A DNA stretch of 64,000 bases from an uncultured Sphingomonadaceae bacterium (GTDB taxonomy: Bacteria > Pseudomonadota > Alphaproteobacteria > Sphingomonadales > Sphingomonadaceae): NCBI GenBank assembly GCA_937995515.1, contig CALKJZ010000025.1, forward strand, positions 35,889-99,888, given 5' to 3'. A program made the translations under genes and the position numbers. The notes under the pieces were generated by a model, which ran no database searches, was not told where the DNA came from, and was given only the letters and a program-made list of their open reading frames with translations. Each line of letters opens with the position of its first letter. Position 1 is the first letter of the stretch. Shown here one piece after another: positions 32,243 through 40,218 of this stretch.

Positions 32243-32379
32243 GGCCCGGCCCATGGCCGGGCCCGCCGCGCGCCCGCCTTCCGAAGGCGGCGGCACCCTT
32301 CGCCTCACCTGCGCCAGCCCGGCCCCCAGTGCCTGCCGAGCCACGCGGTTCCGTCCGGCGCCCGGGGCCTGCGGCAGGC
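32243..32379 (+). promoter_or_regulatory. Three tandem hairpins upstream of the heme receptor gene
   Basis: The gap after the DUF2946 gene contains GGCCCGGCC/GGCCGGGCC (stems 32243-32251 and 32255-32263), CCGCCTT/AAGGCGG (32274-32280 and 32284-32290) and GCCTG/CAGGC (32367-32371 and 32375-32379), each with a three-base loop. The first could terminate or attenuate transcription, although no T-run follows. A regulatory leader for the receptor is possible; no known riboswitch consensus fits. Confidence 0.4.
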
Positions 32380-32406
32380 GCAGGCCGGAGACCCGGAGCC
32401 CCAGCC

Positions 32407-34407
32407 ATGCCCGTTCCCCTGTCGTTTCCCACACCCGCACCTCCTTGCCGCCGGTTCTCCCGCAGCCGGTCCGCGGGGCTGTTTCGCCTCCTTGTTGCCG
32501 GGTCTGTTGCCGGGTCTGCGCTTGCAGCCCTCCTCGCCGCACCCGCCCGCGCGGACGCCCCGGCCGAGCCCGACGGCGGGGTGATTGTCGTCACCGCCGC
32601 CCGGCGCGCGCAGCCGATCGAGAATGTGCAGGCGACCGTCTCTGTCGTGGGCCGCGAGGTGATCGACACCTTCCAGGGTGCCAGCATCACCGAAGCCCTG
32701 CGCATGGTCCCCGGGGTTGATGCGCGCACGTCGGGCGCGAACATGACGCTGACCATCCGGGGCTTCATCCCCAATGCCGGCACGAATGTGCTGCTGCTGT
32801 TCGACGGCCTGCCGCGGACGGGCAAATATGGCATCACCAACCTCAACAATTTTTCGCCCGAGGATGTCGAGCGGGTCGAGGTGGTGCGCGGCCCGATGTC
32901 GGCCCTCTACGGCGCCAATGCCGCAGGCGGTGTCGTCAATGTGATCACCCGCGTGCCCGGCGAGGGGCCGCGGTTCGCCGGCCTTGCAACCCTGGGCAGC
33001 ACCGGCAGCGGCGAGCGCCAGTCGCTCACCGCCTCGGGTAGTGCGAACTTCGTGACCGGCCCGGTCGGCCATCGCGCGTCGGTCTGGCTGCGCCGGGCCG
33101 ATGGCTTCCGCTTCCAGCCGGGAAGCCTCAACGAGGATCTCTCGGGGATCGACCGGCTCTCGCTGGCCTGGTCGTCGGCCTTCCGGAGCGATGGCCACGA
33201 GCTGCGCGGCACCGTGCAGCACCTGCGCCAGCGCGACGAGCGCGAGGCCGGCCGGGTGAACCGTCCGCCGCTTGCCCCCACGCTCTATACCGCCTTCGAG
33301 CGCGAGGACCTGACCCACGGCAGCCTCCAGTACCGCGGGGCGGTCGGGCCGGGCGAGCTCGCCGTCGATGCGGCCCTCAGCCATTCCGACGGCTCGACCA
33401 ACCGCAGTTTCCCGGGCCCCACCGAGACCACCCTTTACGACCAGTATCTGGTGCAGGCGCGCTATGCGCTCGATCTCGGGCGCCACAGCCTGATCGCCGG
33501 CGTCGGATGGGAAGAGGACCGGCTGGACATCAGCATCAACAGCCAGAAGGCAAGCCGCACCATCCTGCACGGGTTCGTGCAGGACGAATGGACCCCCCTC
33601 GACGAGCTGAGAATTGTCTTGGGCGGCCGGATCGACGACTTCACCCTGTTCGGTACGGTCTTCAATCCGCGCGCGAGCATTGGCTGGCGGGCGCCTTCGG
33701 GCTGGTTTGCGCGCGCCGGATACGGCGAGGCCTTCCGCGCGCCCACCGCGCTTGAGAATTATGCAGGCTTCGTGCGCGGCCGGTTTCTCATTCGCGGCAA
33801 CGAGGCGCTGGCGCCCGAGAAAACCCGCACCATCGAGGCCGCTGCCGGCTGGAGCAGCCCGGAGGCCCGCATCGAGCTCGTCTTCCACGACAACCGGGTG
33901 CGCAACCTCATCGAGGTGGTGCCCACGGGGGAGAGCTCTGGCGGACTTCTCGTCTCGGAGTATCGCAACCGCGGGCGGGCGCGGATCCGCGGGCTCGAGG
34001 CGCAGGCCGCGCTGAAGCCGGCGGCGTGGCTCTCGGCCGATCTTGCTGCGGAATGGCTGGAGGCGGTGGACGGTGGCACCGAGGACCGGCTGAACGGCCG
34101 CTACGAATATGCGGTGCGCGCCCAGCTTGCCGCCACGCGCGGCGCATTCCGCGGGCTCGTTCGCACCCGCAGCCTCTTCAATCTCTGGGGCCCTGACCCG
34201 GCGATTCGCGGCAGCCGCCCGCTTTCGACCGACTATCTGGTGACCGATCTCGTCGCCGAATGGCAGGCGATGCCGTGGCTGCGCCTGGCGCTCGGGATCG
34301 ACAACCTGTTCGACGAGCTGACACCGGTGAACTTCTCGACCGTCGGGGCGATCGAGGATCCGCCCGGCCGCTATGTCTGGGCGACGATCCGCCTCTCCAT
34401 CCGCTGA
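32407..34407 (+). CDS. TonB-dependent heme receptor
   Basis: A 666-residue outer-membrane receptor with a long signal region (LFRLLVAGSVAGSALAALLA), the plug starting GVIVVTAARRAQPIENVQAT, and a barrel with the FRAP motif (EAFRAPTALENYAG) that is characteristic of heme receptors, followed by GNEALAPEKTRTIEAAAGW where heme receptors have an NPxL-type segment. It ends YVWATIRLSIR. The identification as a heme importer rests mainly on the immediately following hmuS-hmuT-hmuU-hmuV genes. The ATG at 32407 follows CGGAG by a suitable distance. Confidence 0.85.
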   Translation: MPVPLSFPTPAPPCRRFSRSRSAGLFRLLVAGSVAGSALAALLAAPARADAPAEPDGGVIVVTAARRAQPIENVQATVSVVGREVIDTFQGASITEALRMVPGVDARTSGANMTLTIRGFIPNAGTNVLLLFDGLPRTGKYGITNLNNFSPEDVERVEVVRGPMSALYGANAAGGVVNVITRVPGEGPRFAGLATLGSTGSGERQSLTASGSANFVTGPVGHRASVWLRRADGFRFQPGSLNEDLSGIDRLSLAWSSAFRSDGHELRGTVQHLRQRDEREAGRVNRPPLAPTLYTAFEREDLTHGSLQYRGAVGPGELAVDAALSHSDGSTNRSFPGPTETTLYDQYLVQARYALDLGRHSLIAGVGWEEDRLDISINSQKASRTILHGFVQDEWTPLDELRIVLGGRIDDFTLFGTVFNPRASIGWRAPSGWFARAGYGEAFRAPTALENYAGFVRGRFLIRGNEALAPEKTRTIEAAAGWSSPEARIELVFHDNRVRNLIEVVPTGESSGGLLVSEYRNRGRARIRGLEAQAALKPAAWLSADLAAEWLEAVDGGTEDRLNGRYEYAVRAQLAATRGAFRGLVRTRSLFNLWGPDPAIRGSRPLSTDYLVTDLVAEWQAMPWLRLALGIDNLFDELTPVNFSTVGAIEDPPGRYVWATIRLSIR

Positions 34408-34433
34408 CCTTTGTTCCCGCCGGAGACCTGCCC

Positions 34434-35396
34434 ATGCCTGCACCCCAGCCCGATGACCCCCTCGTTGCCGCCCGGCTCCAGGACCGGATGCGCCTGCGCG
34501 CCGACTGGGACATGCTGCGCAGCCAAAACCCGCACCTGCACGCGCCGCAGGCGGCCGCGATGCTCGGTGTTCCCGAGGCGGCGCTGACCGCCTGCCGGAT
34601 CGGGTCTGGCGCCATCCGCCTCGCGCCTGATCCGGCCGCGCTTCTGGCGCCTGCAACCGGCTGGCGGCGCGTGCTGCTGGCGCACGGAAGCGCCGCAGGC
34701 GTCAGCCTTGCGATCGGCAGGCTCGACAGCGTGGCCGCCAGCGGCGGGCGCATCCGGCTGGAGGGCGCGCATGTGGTCACCGACATTGCAGCCGGGGCCG
34801 TGGCCCACGCCTTCTGGTTCATCGACCAGGATGCGATGCACGGCCGCACCCGCAGCCTGCAGCTCTTCGACCGGGCTGGCCGCGATGTGCTGAAGCTCCT
34901 CGTCTTGCACCGCGCGGCGGCTGCCGAGGCCGAGGCGCATCTTGCGCGCTTCCGCCTCCCCGACGACCTCGAGGCAGGGCCGTTCGACCCAGAAGCGGAC
35001 ACCCCGCCCGGCCCGGCCGCCGGCGCATGGGCCGGCCCTGCCCGCCTGCTGCCGGGCGCACCCGGAGCGCTGTTGCGCCGCGCCCTCGAAGCCCTGCCCG
35101 CGTTCGGTGAACCTGTTGCGATCATCAGCTTTTCCGCAACCGGCGCGCAGACCCTCCGCGGCCGGGTGGCGCATGTCCGGCAGGATGCGGCGATGGTGCA
35201 CGTGCACGAACAGGACATCCGCATGCATCTGCGCCCGCAAGCCATGCAATCGGCAGCCCTGTTCGAGGGCGAAAGCGGCAGAGCCGGGCTCGTCTTCCAT
35301 GCCGCCTCCGGGCCGGCGCTGGCCCTCTCTCCGGTGGCGCACGAGGAGGCGTTTGTCGCCTGGGCCGGCGGGCTCCTGCCGGCGGAGACAGCCTGA
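34434..35396 (+). CDS. hmuS: Hemin-degrading/heme-handling factor HmuS
   Basis: A 320-residue cytoplasmic protein of the HmuS/ChuS/PhuS family, built of two similar repeats that bind heme and deliver or degrade it. The opening matches the family: a helix LQDRMRLRADWDMLRSQNPH, then AAAMLGVPEAALTACRIGSG, and later AHAFWFIDQDAMHGRTRSLQ and LQLFDRAGRDVLKLLV. It is somewhat shorter than the usual 345-residue members. It starts 27 bases after the receptor stop with GGAG upstream, inside the heme operon. Confidence 0.85.
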   Translation: MPAPQPDDPLVAARLQDRMRLRADWDMLRSQNPHLHAPQAAAMLGVPEAALTACRIGSGAIRLAPDPAALLAPATGWRRVLLAHGSAAGVSLAIGRLDSVAASGGRIRLEGAHVVTDIAAGAVAHAFWFIDQDAMHGRTRSLQLFDRAGRDVLKLLVLHRAAAAEAEAHLARFRLPDDLEAGPFDPEADTPPGPAAGAWAGPARLLPGAPGALLRRALEALPAFGEPVAIISFSATGAQTLRGRVAHVRQDAAMVHVHEQDIRMHLRPQAMQSAALFEGESGRAGLVFHAASGPALALSPVAHEEAFVAWAGGLLPAETA

Positions 35397-35397
35397 G

Positions 35398-36339
35398 ATG
35401 CGGCTGCCTCGTGCCCCCTTCGCCCCGAGATCCGGGCGTGCCGTCTGCCGCGTGGCCGGCGCGCTGGCACTGCTTGTGGCCGTCCTTCTCGGCGGGCCCG
35501 GCGCGGCCTCGGCTTCCCTGCCACAGCGCTATGTGGTGACAGCCTCGTGGCTGGCCGAGATTTTCGTGGCACTCGGCGCCGCCGGCGAGGTGGTCGGCAC
35601 CGGCGGCGGGGTGGATCATCTGCCCGAGCTTGCCGGCCGGCCACGGCTGCCGGGCTTTCGCCAGACCTCTGCCGAGCCGATCCTCGCGCTTGCACCGACC
35701 GTCGTTGTCTCCACCACCGACGTGCTCGATCCGGTGGTTGCAGCGCAGCTGCGCCGGTCAGGTGTGAGGGTGGAACTGTTCGAGCCCGAGCCTTCGATCG
35801 GGGCGGTCGAGGCGCGCGTGCGGGCAGTGGCCCGCCTCACCGGCAGGCGAGCCGCCGGTGAGGCCGTCGTCCGGCGCTTCCGGGCCGACCTCGCCGATGC
35901 CGAGACGCTGGTCCGCAAGGCCCGCTCCACGCCGCGCGGCCTCTTCATCCTCTCGGGCGGCCGGCGGCCCACACTCGTCGCCGGGCGCGGCACCGGCCCG
36001 GCCACGCTCATCGCGATGGCCGGCGGGATCAATGTGGCCGATGGCTTCGAAGGGTTCCGCACCATGAGCCAGGAGGCGATGGTCGCCGCGGCGCCCGAGT
36101 TCATCCTCGTGAACCAGGATGGGCTGGAGCTGAAGGATGGCCTGCCGGTTGCCCTGTCTGCGCCCGGCGCGGCGCTCACCCCGGCGTGGCGCAACCGCCG
36201 AATCATCACCCTGCCGGGCGCGCATCTGCAGGGCTTTGGCCTCCTCACCCCGACTGCGATCCGCGCGCTCGCCTTCCAGCTCCATCCCGAGCTTCGCCCC
36301 GAGATGGAGCGGCGGCAGGGCCGGGCGCGTGCGGGCTGA
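35398..36339 (+). CDS. hmuT: Hemin ABC transporter substrate-binding protein
   Basis: A 313-residue periplasmic binding protein of cluster A-II (BtuF/HmuT-like) that passes heme to the HmuUV permease. A signal peptide (VAGALALLVAVLLGGPGAASA) is followed by QRYVVTASWLAEIFVALGAA, GVDHLPELAGRPRLPGFRQT, a long linker helix and MSQEAMVAAAPEFILVNQDG, all typical of the family. It begins one base after the hmuS stop, and its end overlaps hmuU by eleven bases. Confidence 0.88.
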   Translation: MRLPRAPFAPRSGRAVCRVAGALALLVAVLLGGPGAASASLPQRYVVTASWLAEIFVALGAAGEVVGTGGGVDHLPELAGRPRLPGFRQTSAEPILALAPTVVVSTTDVLDPVVAAQLRRSGVRVELFEPEPSIGAVEARVRAVARLTGRRAAGEAVVRRFRADLADAETLVRKARSTPRGLFILSGGRRPTLVAGRGTGPATLIAMAGGINVADGFEGFRTMSQEAMVAAAPEFILVNQDGLELKDGLPVALSAPGAALTPAWRNRRIITLPGAHLQGFGLLTPTAIRALAFQLHPELRPEMERRQGRARAG

Positions 36340-37408
36340 GGCGCCCGGCACGGCTGGCGGGCTGCGCCGGCGGCCCCGGCTTGCCATCCTTTCCGCGGCC
36401 GCGGCGCTCTTCGGTGCCGCGGTCGTGGGGATGGGCGCAGGCGCCGTTCAGATCCCGGCGACCGACGTCCTGTCCTGGGCGCTCTTCCGCCTCGGCCTCG
36501 CGATCCCGCCGGCCGACCCGATGGTGGATGCCGTGCTCACACAGGTGCGGGCGCCGCGCGTGCTGATGGGCGCGCTTGCCGGTGCCGGTCTTGCAGCAGC
36601 CGGCGTGCTCATGCAGGCCTTTTTCCGCAACCCGCTTGCCGACCCGGCGCTGATCGGCGTCTCGACCGGCGGCGCGCTCGGCGCAGTCGCCGTCATCGTG
36701 CTCGGCGCCGGCCCGCTCGCCGGGCTCGTGGCGGCCCTCGGCCCGGAATCGCTGGCCGCTGCAGCCTTTCTCGGCAGCCTCGGCACCACGCTTGTCGTCT
36801 ACACGCTCGCAAGGCGCGACGGAATGGTCGACGTGACGACGATGCTGCTCGCCGGAATCGCAGTCAACGCAATCGCCGGCGCGGGCATCGGCCTTCTGAC
36901 CTTCCTCGCAACCGATACCCAGCTGCGCTCGCTGACGTTCTGGACTCTCGGCAGCCTCTCGGCTGCGGGCTGGCCGGCGCTTGTCTCGGTCGTGCTGCCT
37001 GTCGCGGCCGTCCTTGCGGCGATCCCCCTTCTGTCGCGCCCGCTCAACGCGCTCCTGCTCGGCGATGCGGAAGCCCTCCATCTCGGGGTGCCGGTCGAGA
37101 CCGTCAAGCGCCTCCTCCTCGTGCTCACCAGCGTGGCCGCCGGCGCGGTCGTGGCGGCAATCGGGGTGGTGGGCTTCGTCGGCCTCATCGCGCCGCACTT
37201 TGCCCGGCTTCTGGTGGGGCCCGATCACCGTGTCATGCTGCCGCTCGCCGTGGTGCTGGGCGCGCTGCTGCTGCTCGTGGCCGATACGGCAGCGCGGACG
37301 CTGGTGGTGCCGGCCGAGCTTCCGCTTGGCGTGCTCACGGCGCTTGCCGGCGGGCCGCTGTTCCTGTGGCTGCTCCGCCGCAGCCGGGGGGTTGCCTTCC
37401 GTGCCTGA
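36329..37408 (+). CDS. hmuU: Hemin ABC transporter permease
   Basis: A 359-residue FecCD/BtuC-type inner-membrane permease with about ten transmembrane helices. Diagnostic segments include RAPRVLMGALAGAGLAAAGV, MQAFFRNPLADPALIGVSTG and the coupling-helix region VGFVGLIAPHFARLLVGPDH. It forms the channel for heme transport with HmuV as ATPase. The GTG at 36329 lies within the hmuT tail and starts a basic N-terminus before the first helix (LAILSAAAALFGAAVVGMGA). It overlaps the hmuV GTG by eight bases. Confidence 0.9.
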   Translation: MRAEAPGTAGGLRRRPRLAILSAAAALFGAAVVGMGAGAVQIPATDVLSWALFRLGLAIPPADPMVDAVLTQVRAPRVLMGALAGAGLAAAGVLMQAFFRNPLADPALIGVSTGGALGAVAVIVLGAGPLAGLVAALGPESLAAAAFLGSLGTTLVVYTLARRDGMVDVTTMLLAGIAVNAIAGAGIGLLTFLATDTQLRSLTFWTLGSLSAAGWPALVSVVLPVAAVLAAIPLLSRPLNALLLGDAEALHLGVPVETVKRLLLVLTSVAAGAVVAAIGVVGFVGLIAPHFARLLVGPDHRVMLPLAVVLGALLLLVADTAARTLVVPAELPLGVLTALAGGPLFLWLLRRSRGVAFRA

Positions 37409-38192
37409 TCCGCTGCTCGCCGTATCGGGCCTTGTCGTCAGGCGCGGCGGCGCCACGCTTGTCGACGGCGTCTCCTTCGGCCTTCATGCCGGCGAGGTTG
37501 TGGCGCTGGTCGGGCCCAACGGCGCCGGCAAGTCGAGCTGCCTGCGCGCCATCAGCGGGGAATGGACGCCATCGGCCGGCGAGATCCGGATCCTCGGCCA
37601 GCAACTCTCCCGCTGGCCGCGCCGTGCCCTTGCCGCACGCATGGCGGTGATGCCGCAGGCCGCCCACCTCGGGTTCGACTTTCTCGTCGAAGAGGTGGTC
37701 GCACTCGGTCGGCTTCCGCACCATCGCCGCGGCGCGCCCGCGGCCGACCGGGCGGCGGTCGACCGGGCGCTCGCTGCCATGCGGCTCGAGGCCCTGCGCG
37801 CCCGCCGCTATCTCACACTTTCGGGCGGGGAGCGGCAGCGGGTGCACCTTGCCCGCGCGCTCGCCCAGGCCGACGGGCCGGAACGGCCCTCGCTCATCCT
37901 GCTCGACGAGCCGACCTCCGCGCTCGACCTCGCCAGCCAGCAGGCGGCGCTCGGCGCCGCGCGGCGGCGCGCCGATGCGGGCGATGGCGTGCTCGCGGTC
38001 CTCCACGATCTCAACCTCGCGGCCGTGTTTGCCGACCGGCTGATCGTGCTCCGCGCCGGCAGGCTGGTGGCCGAGGGGCCGCCCGGGCGGCTGATCGCCG
38101 CCGGGGCCGTGGCGCAATGGTATGGCTGCCAGGTGGAAACCGCCACAACCGCCAGCGGGCGGATTGCCACCCTGCCGGCGGCAGCCTCCTGA
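37401..38192 (+). CDS. hmuV: Hemin ABC transporter ATP-binding protein
   Basis: A 263-residue ABC ATPase energising heme import. Walker A is GPNGAGKSS (residues 38-46), the signature motif is LSGGERQRVHLARALAQ, Walker B is LILLDEPTSALD and the H-loop is AVLHDLN. The order and lengths fit HmuV. The GTG at 37401 lies inside the end of hmuU, so the two are coupled. It ends the heme operon and converges with the Coq4-like gene after 12 bases, leaving little room for a terminator. Confidence 0.9.
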   Translation: MPDPLLAVSGLVVRRGGATLVDGVSFGLHAGEVVALVGPNGAGKSSCLRAISGEWTPSAGEIRILGQQLSRWPRRALAARMAVMPQAAHLGFDFLVEEVVALGRLPHHRRGAPAADRAAVDRALAAMRLEALRARRYLTLSGGERQRVHLARALAQADGPERPSLILLDEPTSALDLASQQAALGAARRRADAGDGVLAVLHDLNLAAVFADRLIVLRAGRLVAEGPPGRLIAAGAVAQWYGCQVETATTASGRIATLPAAAS

Positions 38193-38204
38193 CGCGCAGG
38201 CGCC

Positions 38205-39179
38205 TCAGGCCGTGGCTGGCGCTGCGGCCTTCCGCATCGCCTCCATCTCCTCGAACATCCGCGCGGTTGCGCTTTCGAACGGGCGGATGCCGAGCTCGGC
38301 CCGCAGCACCGGGATCGACTTGTCGAGCAGCCGGTGCCACGGCTCGTGGATGAGCGGGCGCGTTTCCCGCCCGTGGCGCCAGCCTTCCAGCATCACCCGC
38401 AGCATCGGCGCGGCAAGGGCGGGCAGGTTGAGCGCGAGCAGGGCGGCAACGGTTGCAAGGAAGCGGGCGGAATAGTTCTGCCCGAACTGCGCCAGCTGGA
38501 AGCCCGAGATCGCCACCTCGCCCGCGCCGGTAAAGCCATAGCCCGCCACCAGATGCCACACATCGTGCAGCTGCAGGATCCGCCGGTTGGTGCGGTTCTG
38601 CGCCGGATAGGGGCCAGGCAGCACGACCGTGTCGGCATCGATCACCTCGAGATCATAGCCCTGCGCCTCGAGCATCCGCCGAAGCGCGGTGCCAAGGCTC
38701 GCTTCCGGCCGCCCGGCAAGGTCTGCCGTGCGCATGCGCACCTCGTCCTCCAGAAGGAGCTGGCGCACGCACGGCCATTCGAGCAGCGCCGCCTCGCAGC
38801 GGGCGAGCATCTCGCCATCATAGTGGGTGCCGAGCGCCACCACCCGGCCGGTGAAGGCGAGCGGGTCGACCTCGCCCTCGGGAAGGGCGCCGGCGATCGC
38901 CCAGAAGGCCTCCCACAGCGGCCGCGGCAGGGGCCGCGCCCGGGGCGAGCCTTCGGCAACGAACGGCAGGGCCGCCGCCAGCGCCCCGGCCTGCGCGCTC
39001 GCAGGGCAATCGAGGACGGCGTGCGCGAGCGCATCGAACACCTGGGGCACGGCCCCGGGGTCGACAAAGGCGGCATGCGCCATCAGCGCGCCTGCCGCGC
39101 GTGCCGGGCCTTCCGAAAGGTCGATCCGGCCCGTCTCGACCGCGGCCTCGAAGGCGCGGCGCCTGCGTTCGTCCACCAT
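38205..39179 (-). CDS. Coq4-like ubiquinone biosynthesis family protein
   Basis: A 324-residue protein whose C-terminal two thirds carries the Coq4 domain: NRRILQLHDVWHLVAGYGFT and TGAGEVAISGFQLAQFGQNY, with the HDxxH and downstream Glu that form the metal site in Coq4. Coq4 is required in ubiquinone synthesis in eukaryotes and alphaproteobacteria, with a proposed C1-decarboxylation/hydroxylation role. The N-terminal 100 residues are less conserved. The ATG at 39179 follows GAGGGAAG. It is divergent from a TetR gene, which may control it. Bacterial members are sometimes linked to other roles, so the precise function is uncertain. Confidence 0.78.
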   Translation of the reverse strand: MVDERRRRAFEAAVETGRIDLSEGPARAAGALMAHAAFVDPGAVPQVFDALAHAVLDCPASAQAGALAAALPFVAEGSPRARPLPRPLWEAFWAIAGALPEGEVDPLAFTGRVVALGTHYDGEMLARCEAALLEWPCVRQLLLEDEVRMRTADLAGRPEASLGTALRRMLEAQGYDLEVIDADTVVLPGPYPAQNRTNRRILQLHDVWHLVAGYGFTGAGEVAISGFQLAQFGQNYSARFLATVAALLALNLPALAAPMLRVMLEGWRHGRETRPLIHEPWHRLLDKSIPVLRAELGIRPFESATARMFEEMEAMRKAAAPATA

Positions 39180-39210
39180 GGCTTCCCTCTTCCCGTCTGG
39201 CCCGTCGCGC

Positions 39211-39239
39211 ATCATGCCGCGACCTGCGCGGGGCTGCAA
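39211..39239 (-). promoter_or_regulatory. Putative promoter of the Coq4-like gene with adjacent palindrome
   Basis: On the minus strand TTGCAG (39239-39234) and CATGAT (39216-39211) are 17 bases apart. Two bases beyond the -35 lies the perfect palindrome TGATGCATCA (39242-39251), which could bind the divergently encoded TetR protein. Confidence 0.4.
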
Positions 39240-39347
39240 GATGATGCATCAAGCCGCCTCGCCCCATTGGTCCGCCGCGGCCTCTGTCGCGGCGGCCGCG
39301 CGCGCCGGGCTGGACCTTGGGCAGCCGCGGCCTCTAGACCGCAGGCG

Positions 39348-40100
39348 ATGACACAGCCGACGACCGAACCGACGACCGAGCCGATGACGGGGCCAATCAC
39401 GGGGCCAATGACGGGGCCAATGACGGGGCCGATGACGGGGCCAATGACGGGGCCGATGGCCGGGGCCGCAGCCGCGGGGGGGCCGCGCTTTCCCCGCCGC
39501 GCGGCCGCCAAGGCACGCACGCGCCGGCGCATCCTCGAGGCCGCAGGCGAGCTGTTCGCAGCGCTCGGCTACGACGCGTCGACGATGGCGGCGATTGCCG
39601 AGGCAGCCGATGTGCATGTGGCCACCGTCTTCAGCCATTTCCGCAGCAAGCGCGACCTGTTCGAGGCGCTGCTCGGCTGCGCGGGCGACTGGCTCGCCGA
39701 GGCGGTGGCGGCGGCGCGCGGCCGCACGCCGTTCCTCCTGTTCTGGGCAGGCCTCGTGCGGCGCGCCGCGCGCGGCCACGCGCGGCAGGAGGCGGCCAGC
39801 CTCGCGCTCGCCGATGCCGCACGGCAGCATCCCGAGCTTCTTCCGGCCTGGCTGGCCTACGAGCGGCGCCAGATCGCCCTGTTCGAGGCCTGGATCGCCG
39901 ACGACCTCGGCCTCGATCCGGGCCGCGACGACCGGCCGCGGGTGGTGGCCGCCATGCTGGTGGCGGCCGGAATCCTCACCCACCAGCGCTGGTTGGACGG
40001 GAGGGGCGCCGTCGACCTCGAGGCCGAGGCCGGGCGAATGATTGACGCCGTGACCGCCATTCTCGCCTCCGGGGTGCCCGGCCTCCTCCCCTCTCGATGA
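39348..40100 (+). CDS. TetR family regulator with repeat-built N-terminus
   Basis: A 250-residue TetR-type repressor. The DNA-binding domain starts near residue 55 (KARTRRRILEAAGELFAALG, then MAAIAEAADVHVATVFSHFR) and is followed by a helical ligand domain. The N-terminal 36 residues are an MTGP/TTEP repeat encoded by a 12-bp tandem array (39360-39455), unusual for the family. Many of the repeat units begin with an in-frame ATG, so translation could start at several points; ATG 39348 is chosen because a putative -10 (TAGACC, 39335-39340) ends seven bases before it. It is divergent from the Coq4-like gene, and the TBDR operon follows 118 bases downstream. Confidence 0.8.
   Translation: MTQPTTEPTTEPMTGPITGPMTGPMTGPMTGPMTGPMAGAAAAGGPRFPRRAAAKARTRRRILEAAGELFAALGYDASTMAAIAEAADVHVATVFSHFRSKRDLFEALLGCAGDWLAEAVAAARGRTPFLLFWAGLVRRAARGHARQEAASLALADAARQHPELLPAWLAYERRQIALFEAWIADDLGLDPGRDDRPRVVAAMLVAAGILTHQRWLDGRGAVDLEAEAGRMIDAVTAILASGVPGLLPSR
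39360..39455 (+). repeat. 12-bp tandem repeat, eight units, within tetR-type gene
   Basis: Two units of ACGACCGAACCG type (39360-39383) are followed by six units of ATGACGGGGCCA type (39384-39455), with single-base variation at the last position and one ATC for ATG. Each unit adds four residues (TTEP or MTGP/ITGP), so copy-number changes would keep the frame. Confidence 0.9.
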
Positions 40101-40122
40101 ATAGAGCTTGCTCGAGGAACCG

Positions 40123-40151
40123 TTGACAAGCCGCGCCTGACGCCTTCTCAT
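40123..40151 (+). promoter_or_regulatory. Putative promoter of the TonB receptor/transporter/cupin operon
   Basis: TTGACA (40123-40128), a perfect -35, and TCTCAT (40146-40151) are separated by 17 bases. The predicted leader is about 60 bases and includes the strong ribosome site GGAGGAAGG before ATG 40219. This is the best sigma-70-like match in the window. Confidence 0.55.
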
Positions 40152-40218
40152 CCCGCGCGGGAGAAGCGGCGGCAGGCGCGCGGGAGCAGCGCCCGAGACC
40201 GCCCGGGAGGAAGGACCG

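Noticed and set aside
34419..34433. B12-box-like GCCGGAGACCTGCCC before hmuS
   Set aside because: The gap after the receptor gene is only 26 bases, far too short for a cobalamin riboswitch; the element is simply the ribosome site. A weaker similarity at 32380-32396 lacks the other conserved riboswitch parts.
39360..39455. CRISPR array
   Set aside because: Units of 12 bases are contiguous with no spacers and lie in a coding frame. The 16-, 25- and 13-base arrays in the window likewise lack spacers.
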